A DNA stretch of 64,000 bases, from assembly GCF_014490035.1 (NCBI RefSeq), contig NZ_CP061008.1, positions 1,736,001-1,800,000 of the forward strand, read 5' to 3'. Source of the stretch: Achromobacter xylosoxidans (GTDB taxonomy: Bacteria; Pseudomonadota; Gammaproteobacteria; Burkholderiales; Burkholderiaceae_B). The number at the start of each line of letters is the position of its first letter. The first letter of the stretch is position 1. Positions 19,525 to 27,770 of the stretch are shown here, piece by piece. A model generated the notes under the pieces. The model was given only the letters and a program-made list of their open reading frames with translations. It did no database searches and was not told the origin of the DNA. The position numbers and the translations under genes are program-made.

Positions 19525-19549
19525 GCGGTTTCTTTTGATTGTTCCGGGA

Positions 19550-20584
19550 TCAGGCGGCAGGCGTCAGGATATCAGCCTGGCCGACGGGACGCGCAACCTG
19601 GATCAGGCTGTCGCCGGATTCGCAGTCGGTATGCAGCCGCCGCGAAATCACGATACCCGATACCCGGAAGCGCAGGACTTCCTCTTCCGCGTCCAGCTGG
19701 TTGAGGTCATGGTAGTAGCCCGCGACGTCGCCCGCGCGCACGCTGGCTCCGATGTCCACCGCCGGCTCGAACCAGCCGCGCCGGGTGGCGAAGATGTTCT
19801 GTTCGTGGCTGTCCAGCTCCAGCAGCTGCATGGCGGGCGCGCCGGGCTGGTGCGGGCCGAGCACGGGCGCGTCGGTCACGCCCAGCTTCTGCAGCAGGTT
19901 GTCGATGGCGCGCTGGGTGGCGGCCAGCGTGGCGGGCGTCAGCGTGCCGCCGCCGCCGAACTCGCCGCTGATGCCGATCGCGCCGGCGCGCGCGGCCGCC
20001 GCCATGGAGGTGGGCGCATCGCGGCCATTGGCGGCGACGAAGGCGTGGCCCATGCCTAGCGAGCCCATCAGGTCCAGCGCGCGCGCCATGCGCCCGGGCG
20101 AGTCCTGGAGCTCGATCAGGGCGGTGGGCAGGTGCGCCATCGAGGTGCCGCCGGAATGGATGTCGAACACCACGTCGTGGCGCGGGAACAGTTCGTGTTC
20201 GAGGAAGTGCGCCAGGCGCTCGGTTGGGGTGCCGCCGGGCACGCCCGGGAAGGCGCGGTTGAGGTTGCCGTTATCCAGCGGCGAGCGCCGCCGCGCCGCC
20301 ATCACAGCAGGCAGGTTGGCGAGCGGCAGGATGGTGACCTCGCCGCGCATGCGGGCGGGATCCAGGCGGCGGATCAGCCGGCCCAGGGCGACTTCGCCTT
20401 CGTATTCGTCGCCATGGTTGCCCGCCATGAGCAGCACGCGCGGGCCGCTGCCGTTGCGGATGCGGCAGATGGGCGTCTTGATCTGGTAGTAAGGCGAACG
20501 GTCCACCGAATAGGGGGTGCCCAGGAAACTGAGCGCCTTGCCGTCGGCATCGAAATCTATGTCGTGAAACAGGCCGGTATGCAT
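19550..20584 (-). CDS. AstE/aspartoacylase-family zinc deacylase (DoeB-like)
   Basis: 344 residues from the ATG at 20584 (a TTG 12 bases upstream is possible). Zinc ligands are visible as NHGDEYEGE (His57, Glu60) and DIHSGG (His143), with the substrate-binding NGNLNRAFPG around residue 110. This is the succinylglutamate desuccinylase / aspartoacylase fold. Members remove acyl groups from amino acids, for example DoeB on N-acetyl-diaminobutyrate. Its place between an amino-acid importer and a PLP enzyme suggests it frees an amino acid from an N-acyl precursor (inference). Confidence 0.88.
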   Translation of the reverse strand: MHTGLFHDIDFDADGKALSFLGTPYSVDRSPYYQIKTPICRIRNGSGPRVLLMAGNHGDEYEGEVALGRLIRRLDPARMRGEVTILPLANLPAVMAARRRSPLDNGNLNRAFPGVPGGTPTERLAHFLEHELFPRHDVVFDIHSGGTSMAHLPTALIELQDSPGRMARALDLMGSLGMGHAFVAANGRDAPTSMAAAARAGAIGISGEFGGGGTLTPATLAATQRAIDNLLQKLGVTDAPVLGPHQPGAPAMQLLELDSHEQNIFATRRGWFEPAVDIGASVRAGDVAGYYHDLNQLDAEEEVLRFRVSGIVISRRLHTDCESGDSLIQVARPVGQADILTPAA

Positions 20585-20650
20585 GGGGAGATACAACAGC
20601 GCCGCGCGAGGCGGCGCGAAGAGGGATCGGAAGGCCGCAGCAAGGCGCGC

Positions 20651-20998
20651 TTAGCGCAGCGCGGCGACCGCGGTCATTTCGACCCGCAGGTCGGGGTCGG
20701 CCAGGCGGGCCTCGACGCAGGCGCGGGCCGGCGGATTGGCGGGGTCGACCCAGGCGTCGTAGACGCGGTTCATGGCGTCGAAGTCGCCGATGGCGGGCAG
20801 GAACACGTCCACGGCCAGCAGGCGCGATTTGTCGCTGCCGGCCTCGGCCAGCAGCGCTTCGATCTTGGCCAGCACTTCGCGGGTCTGCGATTCCAGCGAG
20901 CCCTGGCGATTGTCGGCCACCTGGCCGGCGATGAACACGAAGCCGTTGTACGAGACGGCCTGGCTCATGCGCGAGCCGGATTTGTAGCGTTTGATCAT
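20651..20998 (-). CDS. RidA-family enamine/imine deaminase
   Basis: 115 residues, the usual trimer subunit size. The diagnostic end PPARACVEARLADPDLRVEM contains the arginine that binds the carboxylate (Arg in RACVE), and GFVFIAGQVADNRQG is also typical. RidA proteins hydrolyse reactive 2-aminoacrylate-like imines released by PLP dehydratases to keto acids plus ammonia. Here it shares an operon with a PLP enzyme of the D-serine-dehydratase fold, which fits that role. Confidence 0.9.
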   Translation of the reverse strand: MIKRYKSGSRMSQAVSYNGFVFIAGQVADNRQGSLESQTREVLAKIEALLAEAGSDKSRLLAVDVFLPAIGDFDAMNRVYDAWVDPANPPARACVEARLADPDLRVEMTAVAALR

Positions 20999-21020
20999 GC
21001 GAGTCCTTTGATGAAGCCGT

Positions 21021-21806
21021 TTACATCTGCGGCAGGGTCTGGGCTTCCTTGAACCACTTTTGCTGCAGCGCCGGCAGCTTGCCGTTCAGGCGGTTGGTGA
21101 AGAGGAAGGTATTGATCCAGTTCAGCAGGTTCTGCTGGCCCTGCTGCACGGCGGCGTGGGCGGGCGATTGGCGGATGAGGAACTTGAGTTCGGGCGCCTT
21201 CGCGGCGTTGTCCTCGGCCACCTTGAGCGCGATGGCGCTGTTCTCGGCGAACGATTCCGACTGTCCCGCCAGATAGGCGGCCACGGCCGAAGGCGTGTCC
21301 TCGAAGCGCACCAGCTTGGCGCCCGGCGCGTTGTCGGTGAGCCAGATGTCCAGCGTGGAGCCCTTGGCGACGGCGATGCTGTGGCCCTTCAGTTCGTCCA
21401 CGGTCTTGGCCTGCGGCATGCTGGCGCCGCCGTAGACGCCCAGGTTCACCGCGGCATAGGGCTGCGAGAACATGACCTGCTGGGCGCGTTCCGGGGTGGC
21501 GCCTGCGGCCGCGATCAGCACGTCGACCTTGCCGGCCAGCAGGCTGGGAATGCGGCTGGCGCCGGTGACCTGCACCAGCTCCAGCTTCACGCCCATGTCG
21601 GCGGCCATGAGCTTGGCCAGGTCGATGTCCAGGCCCGCGGCCTCGCCCTTGGCGTCCTTGAAGCCCCAGGGCGCGGCGTCCATCAGCACGCCCACGCGCA
21701 GCTTGCCCGCGCCCAGCACGTCCTGCAGTTTGTCGGCGGCCGAGGCGGGCGCGGCCAGGGAGAGACAGACGGCCGCGGCGGCGGCCAGCTTGGCGAACAG
21801 TTTCAT
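21021..21806 (-). CDS. Amino-acid ABC transporter substrate-binding protein (family 3)
   Basis: 261 residues with a signal peptide ending near LAAPASA-ADKLQDV. The core LRVGVLMDAAPWGFKDAKGEAAGLDIDLAK and the LIAAAGATPERAQQVMFSQPY segment are family 3 signatures (polar or basic amino acids). It supplies the ATPase and two permeases encoded immediately upstream in the same transcript. Confidence 0.93.
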   Translation of the reverse strand: MKLFAKLAAAAAVCLSLAAPASAADKLQDVLGAGKLRVGVLMDAAPWGFKDAKGEAAGLDIDLAKLMAADMGVKLELVQVTGASRIPSLLAGKVDVLIAAAGATPERAQQVMFSQPYAAVNLGVYGGASMPQAKTVDELKGHSIAVAKGSTLDIWLTDNAPGAKLVRFEDTPSAVAAYLAGQSESFAENSAIALKVAEDNAAKAPELKFLIRQSPAHAAVQQGQQNLLNWINTFLFTNRLNGKLPALQQKWFKEAQTLPQM

Positions 21807-21830
21807 GCAATGACTCCAGTGGCGGATGAC

Positions 21831-22571
21831 TTAGTGGGAGGAAGGCGCGGCCGTGCCGATGAACTGGCGCAGCTCGGGGGTTTGGGGGTTGGCGAAGAGT
21901 TCGGCGGGCGGGCCTTGTTCCCAGACGCGGCCCTGGTGCATGAACACGACCTTGGAGGCGACGTTGCGGGCGAAGGCCATTTCATGCGTCACCAGCACCA
22001 TGGTCATGCCCTGGCGCGCCATGTCTTCCATGACCTTCAGCACCTCGCCCACCAGCTCGGGGTCCAGCGCCGAGGTGACTTCGTCGAACAGCATCAGTTG
22101 CGGCGCCATGGCCAGGCAGCGCGCGATCGCCACGCGTTGCTGCTGGCCGCCCGACAGCAGGGCCGGATAGGCGTCGATCTTTTCGGCCAGGCCGACGCGG
22201 CGCAGCACGTCCAGCGCCAGCGCGCGGCCCTGCGACTTGGCGATCTTGCCGTTGAGCGTGGGCGCCAGCGTGATGTTGCGCTCCACGTTCAGGTGCGGAA
22301 ACAGGTTGAACTGCTGGAACACGATGCCCACGCGCTGGCGGAACTGGCGCAGGCCGGGCATGCCGGCGTGGATCCGTTCGCCGCCGATGCGGATGTCGCC
22401 GTCGTCCACCGTCTCCAACGCGTTCAGGCAGCGCAGCAGGGTGGACTTGCCCGAGCCGGAGCGGCCGATGATGGTGACGATCTCGCCTTCGTTGACCTCG
22501 AGCGAGACGCCGTTGAGCACCGCGTTGGCGCCGAAGCGTTTGTGGATGTTGGAGACTTCAACGAGCGCCAT
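21831..22571 (-). CDS. Polar amino-acid ABC transporter ATP-binding protein (GlnQ/HisP type)
   Basis: 246 residues. Walker A is GRSGSGKSTLLRC, the Q-loop is GIVFQQFNLFPHL, the signature is LSGGQQQRVAIARCLA and Walker B is LMLFDEVTSALDPE. The gene overlaps the end of the upstream permease gene by 14 bases. It drives uptake with the two permeases and the binding protein of this operon. Confidence 0.93.
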   Translation of the reverse strand: MALVEVSNIHKRFGANAVLNGVSLEVNEGEIVTIIGRSGSGKSTLLRCLNALETVDDGDIRIGGERIHAGMPGLRQFRQRVGIVFQQFNLFPHLNVERNITLAPTLNGKIAKSQGRALALDVLRRVGLAEKIDAYPALLSGGQQQRVAIARCLAMAPQLMLFDEVTSALDPELVGEVLKVMEDMARQGMTMVLVTHEMAFARNVASKVVFMHQGRVWEQGPPAELFANPQTPELRQFIGTAAPSSH

Positions 22572-23208
22572 GGAAGCGGCCCTCCAGGTTACGGGCCCAC
22601 ATCGTCAGGGGCAGGCACGCCGCGAAGTACAGCAACGCGACGCAGGAATAGACCAGCAAGGGCTGGAAGGTGGCCGCGCTGGCGATCTGCCCGGCGCGCG
22701 CCAGTTCGACAAAGCCCACCACCGAGGCCAGCGAGGTACCCTTGACGAGCTGCACCAGGAAGCCCACGGTGGGCGGCAGCGACAGGCGAAACGCCTGCGG
22801 CGCGATCACGTGGCGGAACTGGTGCCACTTGGACAGACCCAGGCAGGCGGCCGCTTCCCATTGCTCGTGCTTCACGGCCTGGATGCCGCCGTACCAGATC
22901 TGGCCCAGGAAGGCCGCCGTGTAGATGATGAAGGCGACGCTGACGGCGGTCAGCGCGGGCACCTCGATGCCCAGGAACACCGGCATGCCGAAGTAGAAGA
23001 ACATCAGCAGGCCCAGGAGCGGCACGCCCTGGACCAGTTGCTGCATGGCCGCGGCCAGCCAGCGCAGCGGCGCCGAACGGTGGCCGCGCAGCAGCGCCAG
23101 CCCCAGGCCCAGCGGCGCGCCGATGGCCAGCGCGATCAGCACCAGGGCCACGGTCCATTGCAGCGCGCTGAGCAGGGAGGCGAAATCACTCAGGGTAAAC
23201 GTACGCAT
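22558..23208 (-). CDS. Amino-acid ABC transporter permease (HisM/GlnP type), second subunit
   Basis: 216 residues from the ATG at 23208, with AGGAG 8 bases upstream. There are about five membrane segments, and the coupling loop EAAACLGLSKWHQFRHVIAPQA is the polar amino-acid permease signature. It pairs with the homologous permease encoded 11 bp upstream to form a heterodimeric channel. Confidence 0.92.
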   Translation of the reverse strand: MRTFTLSDFASLLSALQWTVALVLIALAIGAPLGLGLALLRGHRSAPLRWLAAAMQQLVQGVPLLGLLMFFYFGMPVFLGIEVPALTAVSVAFIIYTAAFLGQIWYGGIQAVKHEQWEAAACLGLSKWHQFRHVIAPQAFRLSLPPTVGFLVQLVKGTSLASVVGFVELARAGQIASAATFQPLLVYSCVALLYFAACLPLTMWARNLEGRFHGAR

Positions 23209-23219
23209 GCTCGCGACTC

Positions 23220-23888
23220 CTAGCGGCGCACGGGCCAGGTGAAGGCCAGGCTGCCGGCCAGGGCCAGCAAGGCCTTGGTGATCAGCACCAGCGTGAAATA
23301 GATGCCGCAGATCACGGCATAGACCTCGAAGCTGCGGTAGGTGCGGCTTTCGATGAAGCTGCCGGCATGGAACAGGTCCTCGGCCGATACCTGAGAGGCC
23401 AGCGAGGTGCCGAGCAGCAGGATGACCAGCTGCGTGCCCAGCGCGGGGTAGACGTTGCGCAAGGCGGGCGCGAGCACGATGTGGCGGTACACCTGCCAGG
23501 TGCTCAGGCCCAGGCAATGGCCGGCCTCGATCTGGCTGCGTGGAATGGAGTCCAGGCCGGCGCGCAGGATCTCGATGGCGTAGGCCCCGAAATACAGGCT
23601 GAGTGCCAGCGCCGCGGCCACGAAGGGCGGCATGCGCAGGCCCAGCCCCGGCAGGATGAAGAACACGACGAACAGCTGGATCAGCGACGGCGTGTTGCGG
23701 AACACCTCGACATAGGCGCGCAGCGCCAGCTTGACCGGCCTGGGACCATGGCGCGTCAGCAGGGCGCCGGCCAGGCCGATGGCCAGCCCCGCGACCACGG
23801 CGATGACGGTCAGCTCCAGCGTGACCTGGATGCCGTCCCAGAGCTGTTCGCGGTAGCGCCAGATCTGTTGGAAGTTCAGCTGTTGCAT
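23220..23888 (-). CDS. Amino-acid ABC transporter permease (HisQ/GlnP type), first subunit
   Basis: 222 residues. The N-terminal WDGIQVTLELTVIAVVAGLA and the motif EVFRNTPSLIQLFVVFF are typical of the family. The coupling loop is EAGHCLGLSTWQVYRHIVLAPAL. The start lies 3 bp after the stop of the PLP-enzyme gene, so the two are co-translated. Confidence 0.92.
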   Translation of the reverse strand: MQQLNFQQIWRYREQLWDGIQVTLELTVIAVVAGLAIGLAGALLTRHGPRPVKLALRAYVEVFRNTPSLIQLFVVFFILPGLGLRMPPFVAAALALSLYFGAYAIEILRAGLDSIPRSQIEAGHCLGLSTWQVYRHIVLAPALRNVYPALGTQLVILLLGTSLASQVSAEDLFHAGSFIESRTYRSFEVYAVICGIYFTLVLITKALLALAGSLAFTWPVRR

Positions 23889-23891
23889 GGC

Positions 23892-25193
23892 TTATCCGAA
23901 GAACGTGCGGTAGGCCGACTGCACGCGGCCGTCCGCGTCCAGGCCGAAGAAGACGCGCCAGCGGTCCAGACAGGTGCAGGGATGCGAGATGCCGAACTCG
24001 ATCACGTCACCTGGCGCCAGCTCGCTGTCCGGCGCGATGGCGAGGAAGGCGTGCTGGTCGTTGAGCCGCGTGACGCGGGCTTGCATATCCCAGCCGGGCA
24101 GGGCCGCGCCGCCGCGGAAGGCGGCCAGCGGCGCGGGCAGGTCCTGGTCGTAGGACACGTCGCGCATGCCGAAGCCGCAGATCGCCAGGCCCGATTCCGG
24201 GCGCGACAGGACTTCGCCCCACAGGCGCAGGGCCGGCCGGAAGTCGGCGGCGGCGTTGCGCGCCTGGCCGTTGACCTGGAAGCCCGCGCGGGCGTCCATG
24301 GCCTGCAGCGCGCGCTGGTAGGTGCCGTGGTCATGGAAGAAGATGGCGCCGCTGCGCAGCACCAGCTGGGCATTGCCGTCCTCGGCCAGCCAGCCCTTGG
24401 CCGCCTGCGTGACATGGTCGAAGAAGGCCGAGCCGCCCGCGGTGAACACCAGCGGCGCGTGCGGCGCCAGCGCGCGCACTGCCTTGAACGCGCGGGCGGC
24501 GCGCTCCATCAGCGCGGCGATATTGCTGGCGGTGAGCGCCGCGTCCGAGCTGGCGACGGCGCCTTCGTAGGTGGCCACGCCCGCCAGCGCGAGCTTGTCG
24601 CCCTGCTCGCGGATCGCGGCCAGGATGGCCGCGACCGCGGCATCGTCGCGCGCGCCCGCGCGGCCGCCGCCGACTTCCACCAGCACCTCCACGGGCCGGC
24701 CGGCTTCAGCGGCCGCGGCGGCCAGCGAACGCACGGTGTCGGCGGAGTCCGCGAACGCCAGCAGGCGCGCGTCGGGGTAGCCTGCAAGCAGCTTGCCCAG
24801 GCGGGCGCCGCTGGCCGCGCCGCCGATCTCGTTACCCAGCATCAGGCGGGATACGCCGGCGCGCAACAGCACGGCGGCCTGCTGCAGGTTGGCGACGGTG
24901 GCGCCCCAGGCGCCTGCGTCGAGCAGGCGCTGCACGATCTGCGGCGACATCGGCGTCTTGGCATGCGGCGCCAGCGCCGCGCCGTGGCTGCGGGCGTACT
25001 GGAAGATCTGCTCGACGTTGTGGGCGAAGGCGGCCTCATCCAGCGTCAGGACGGGCAGGGCCATGTTGCCGCTCCTGGGCTGCCAGCCCCGGGCTGCGAC
25101 GCCGCGCAGCGGGACGGCGGGTTCGCCCGGAGGAATGCCCCGGTAGGTGTCGTCCAGTGGAGTATCGAGCAGGGTTTCCAGGAAGGGATTCAT
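23892..25193 (-). CDS. PLP-dependent D-serine dehydratase / D-threonine aldolase-fold enzyme
   Basis: 433 residues with an alanine-racemase-like N-terminal barrel and a C-terminal beta domain. PHAKT places the PLP lysine at Lys79. Near the C-terminus HPC (His404, Cys406) matches the zinc-binding HxC motif of fold-III D-serine dehydratases. Members dehydrate or cleave D-configured 3-hydroxy amino acids (D-serine, D-threonine, D-threo-3-hydroxyaspartate). It is the first gene of an operon with an amino-acid importer, RidA and a deacylase, which fits catabolism of such an amino acid or its N-acyl form. Confidence 0.85.
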   Translation of the reverse strand: MNPFLETLLDTPLDDTYRGIPPGEPAVPLRGVAARGWQPRSGNMALPVLTLDEAAFAHNVEQIFQYARSHGAALAPHAKTPMSPQIVQRLLDAGAWGATVANLQQAAVLLRAGVSRLMLGNEIGGAASGARLGKLLAGYPDARLLAFADSADTVRSLAAAAAEAGRPVEVLVEVGGGRAGARDDAAVAAILAAIREQGDKLALAGVATYEGAVASSDAALTASNIAALMERAARAFKAVRALAPHAPLVFTAGGSAFFDHVTQAAKGWLAEDGNAQLVLRSGAIFFHDHGTYQRALQAMDARAGFQVNGQARNAAADFRPALRLWGEVLSRPESGLAICGFGMRDVSYDQDLPAPLAAFRGGAALPGWDMQARVTRLNDQHAFLAIAPDSELAPGDVIEFGISHPCTCLDRWRVFFGLDADGRVQSAYRTFFG

Positions 25194-25221
25194 GTGGCCG
25201 CCGAAGAAAAAATCAGGGTTA

Positions 25222-25235
25222 TGACAACGTTATCA
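25222..25235. promoter_or_regulatory. LacI-type operator 1
   Basis: TGACAACGTTATCA is a near-perfect dyad centred on CG, the typical form of a LacI/GalR-family operator. It lies 29 bases upstream of the PLP-enzyme gene. Its centre is 33 bp (about three helical turns) from a second matching site. Confidence 0.65.
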
Positions 25236-25254
25236 TTTGATGGCGGCAGTCTAA

Positions 25255-25268
25255 TGGTAACGTTGTCA
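25255..25268. promoter_or_regulatory. LacI-type operator 2
   Basis: TGGTAACGTTGTCA shares the TG-N3-AACGTT-N2-CA pattern of operator 1. Read on the minus strand it contains a consensus TTGACA -35 hexamer (TTGACAACG), so binding here would cover the promoter of the leftward operon. The LacI gene at 18436-19524 is the natural candidate for the cognate repressor. Confidence 0.65.
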
Positions 25269-25311
25269 AATTAGGATTAGGGCAATCCCCTAGGGATGCC
25301 GGACGGGCGGC

Positions 25312-26274
25312 TCAGGCTGGCGCCGAGGCGGTTTCGTCCTTCCAGCGCTGCTTGTCGCGCAAAGGTGGCGAACCGAACAGGCGGCTGTATTCGCGGCTGA
25401 ATTGCGACGAGCTTTCGTAGCCCACGGAATGGGCCGCCAGCGCCACGCCGGCGTCATCGGTCAGCATCAGGCGCCGCGCTTCCTGCAGGCGCAGGTGCTT
25501 CTGGTATTGCAGCGGGCTCATGGCGGTGGCCTGCTTGAAATGATGATGCAGCGAGGACACGCTCATGTGCACGTCGCGCGCGATCTCTTCCACGCGCAGG
25601 GGCAGGGCATAGTTGTCGCGCAGGATGCGGATGGCCTTGGCCACGCGGTTGAGCTGGCTGTCCTGCAGCACCGACTGGCGCAGCACCGCACCCTGGCCGT
25701 TCATCAGCAGGCGGTACAGCAGTTCGCGCTTGACCAGGGGCGCCAGGATGGGAATGTCGCGCGGCGTGTCCAGCAGGCGCAACAGGCGCAGCACCGCGTC
25801 CAGCAGCGCGCCGCCCAGCGGATTGACGCAAAGCGCGCGCGCGGCCTCGGCCGGCGGTTGCGGCGGCAGGCTGTCGTCGCTGATCAGCGCGGTGATCTCC
25901 TCTACGTTCAGGTCCAGCCGCAAGCCCAGATAGGGCAGGGTCGGGCTGGCGACGGACACCTTGGCCACGACCGGTAGATCCACCGAGGAAATCAGGTAAT
26001 GGAAGGGGTCGTACTCGTAGGCTTCATCGCCGATGAGCAGGCGCTTGGATCCCTGGGCGATAACGCCCAGGGCGGCTTTCTGCAGTCCGGGCTTGGCGCC
26101 GGTGGGCTGCGAAATGCGGTGCAGGAACAGGCCCTCGATGGGCGTGTCCAGCGAACCCTCCAGGTCTCCGGTCATGCGTTCCAGCGTGCAGAGCAGTTCG
26201 CGCCGCGCCGGCTCATAGGCGACGTCCAGGGCCGGGACGGCGACGCTGGCGGCAAGTGCGGATGTGATGGTCAT
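25312..26274 (-). CDS. AraC-family transcriptional regulator (AraC_N type)
   Basis: 320 residues from the ATG at 26274 (GGAG upstream). The N-terminal domain (GLFLHRISQPTGAKPGLQKA, LLIGDEAYEYDPFHYLISSVDLPV) is the AraC_N cupin-like sensor of the YqhC branch. The C-terminal double helix-turn-helix includes IARDVHMSVSSLHHHFKQAT and AAHSVGYESSSQFSREYSRLFG. It is divergent from an aldo/keto reductase gene, an arrangement common for this subfamily, and probably activates that gene in response to aldehydes (inference). Confidence 0.92.
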   Translation of the reverse strand: MTITSALAASVAVPALDVAYEPARRELLCTLERMTGDLEGSLDTPIEGLFLHRISQPTGAKPGLQKAALGVIAQGSKRLLIGDEAYEYDPFHYLISSVDLPVVAKVSVASPTLPYLGLRLDLNVEEITALISDDSLPPQPPAEAARALCVNPLGGALLDAVLRLLRLLDTPRDIPILAPLVKRELLYRLLMNGQGAVLRQSVLQDSQLNRVAKAIRILRDNYALPLRVEEIARDVHMSVSSLHHHFKQATAMSPLQYQKHLRLQEARRLMLTDDAGVALAAHSVGYESSSQFSREYSRLFGSPPLRDKQRWKDETASAPA

Positions 26275-26594
26275 GGGGGCTCCCGTGGCGCGCCGTGCCG
26301 GGTAGGCATAGAGCGGCAGAAAGTCGGAGGATTGGGTGGCTTTCAGTGTATGCCTAAGCGAGCCTGCGTCCAGGCGGTGGCGCTTTTCATGGAGAAATGG
26401 GCAGAAAACTCGGAGGAATGAGCGGCCAGGCGCCACAGGCGGGGCAGCGCTGCAGGATTGGGCAAAAAAAGGGCAGGATCAAGCAGCGTCCGCGCCGGTC
26501 CCTGGACGCATACTTGCCTTCATCCCGGCAGGCGAGCCGCGGCCATTCCATCCCGGAGCGCCGGCTCCCGCCCAGCCCTTGAAGGAGCGCAACC
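26275..26594. other. 320-bp divergent intergenic region (AraC regulator / aldo-keto reductase)
   Basis: No gene of its own is supported here. The region holds the promoters of both flanking genes. It contains several copies of a GCAGGAT/CGGAGGA-like element, including two well-spaced direct repeats at 26452-26485. A CATACT at 26509-26514 could serve as a -10 for the reductase. Confidence 0.5.
26452..26485 (+). promoter_or_regulatory. Direct repeats, probable AraC-regulator site
   Basis: GCAGGATTGGGCA (26452-26464) and GCAGGATCAAGCA (26473-26485) are direct repeats 21 bp apart, two helical turns, as expected for a double helix-turn-helix AraC protein. They end next to where a -35 element would lie for a -10 at 26509-26514, the class II activator geometry. 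Confidence 0.45.
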
Positions 26595-27641
26595 ATGCGG
26601 TACAAGAAATTCGGAAGCACCGGCCTGTTCGTGTCGGAACTCTGCCTGGGTACCATGACCTTCGGCGGCGAAGGCGAACTGTGGAGCAAGATCGGCAGCC
26701 TGCAGCAGGAAGACGCCAACCGGCTGGTGGGCCGCGCATTGGATGCCGGCGTCAATTTCATCGACACGGCCGACGTGTACTCCGAGGGCCGCTCGGAGGT
26801 CATCACCGGGCAGGCGCTGCGCGACCTGAAGGTGGCGCGCGAGGACGTCGTGATCGCGACCAAGGTGTTCGGACAGACGGGCGCCGGCGTCAATGCGCGC
26901 GGCAACTCGCGCTCGCACATCATGGACGGCGTCAAGAAGAGCCTGTCGCGCCTGCAGCTGGATCATATCGACCTCTACCAGATCCATGGCTTCGATCCCG
27001 CCACGCCGGTGGAAGAAACGGTCAGGGCGCTGGACAATCTGGTGCAGCATGGCCACGTGCGCTATGTCGGCGTGTCCAACTGGGCCGCCTGGCAGATCAT
27101 GAAGGCGCTGGGCATCGCTGAACGCCTGGGGCTGGCGCGCTTCGAATCGCTGCAGGCCTATTACACGATCGCCGGCCGCGACCTGGAGCGCGAGATCGTG
27201 CCCATGCTGCAAAGCGAAGGCGTGGGCCTGATGGTATGGAGTCCGCTGGCGGGCGGCCTGCTCAGCGGCAAGTACAGCCGCGACGGGCAGGCCGAAGCCG
27301 GCAGCCGCCGCGCCGCCTTCGACTTCCCGCCGGTGGATCAGGAACGCGCTTATGACAGCATCGAGGTCCTGCGGCGCGTCGCCGGCGCGCGCGGCGTATC
27401 GGTGGCGCAGGTAGCCCTGGCCTGGCTGCTGCACCAGCAGGCCGTGACCAGCGTCATCATCGGCGCCAAGCGCGTGGAGCAGCTGGACGACAATCTGGCG
27501 GCCACGGCGATACGCCTGACGGCGGACGAACTGGCCGAACTCGACCAGGTCAGCGCCCTGCCGCCGGAGTATCCGGGCTGGATGCATGTGCGCCAGGGCG
27601 AATACCGGCGCAAGCAGCTGAGCGAATCCGGCGCGGCGTAA
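26595..27641 (+). CDS. Aldo/keto reductase
   Basis: 348 residues, preceded by GAAGGAG. The motifs GVNFIDTADVYSEGRSE (catalytic Asp and Tyr), ATKVFG (Lys) and LDHIDLYQIHGFD (His) form the AKR catalytic tetrad. VGVSNWAAWQ and SVIIGAKRVEQLDDNL are the nucleotide-binding signatures. It is closest to the AKR11/AKR12 (YajO/PhdYhd) groups. It reduces aldehydes or ketones with NADPH. A divergent AraC regulator and direct repeats in the promoter suggest inducible expression. Confidence 0.92.
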   Translation: MRYKKFGSTGLFVSELCLGTMTFGGEGELWSKIGSLQQEDANRLVGRALDAGVNFIDTADVYSEGRSEVITGQALRDLKVAREDVVIATKVFGQTGAGVNARGNSRSHIMDGVKKSLSRLQLDHIDLYQIHGFDPATPVEETVRALDNLVQHGHVRYVGVSNWAAWQIMKALGIAERLGLARFESLQAYYTIAGRDLEREIVPMLQSEGVGLMVWSPLAGGLLSGKYSRDGQAEAGSRRAAFDFPPVDQERAYDSIEVLRRVAGARGVSVAQVALAWLLHQQAVTSVIIGAKRVEQLDDNLAATAIRLTADELAELDQVSALPPEYPGWMHVRQGEYRRKQLSESGAA

Positions 27642-27644
27642 AAC

Positions 27645-27672
27645 GCCGGAGGCGGGCGGGGCCGCCGCCGGC
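27645..27672 (+). terminator. Hairpin after the aldo/keto reductase gene
   Basis: GCCGGAGGCGG-type arms (27645-27655 and 27662-27672) pair with one mismatch around a 6-base loop, three bases after the stop codon. No U-run follows. Confidence 0.4.
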
Positions 27673-27770
27673 ATGGCTGGCGTCCGGCGCGCCGGGCCTC
27701 GCGCCGTGCCGCGGCGACTAGAATGTCATGCACTTTGCTGTGTATGGATTCTTGTCTTGAAGGGACACGC

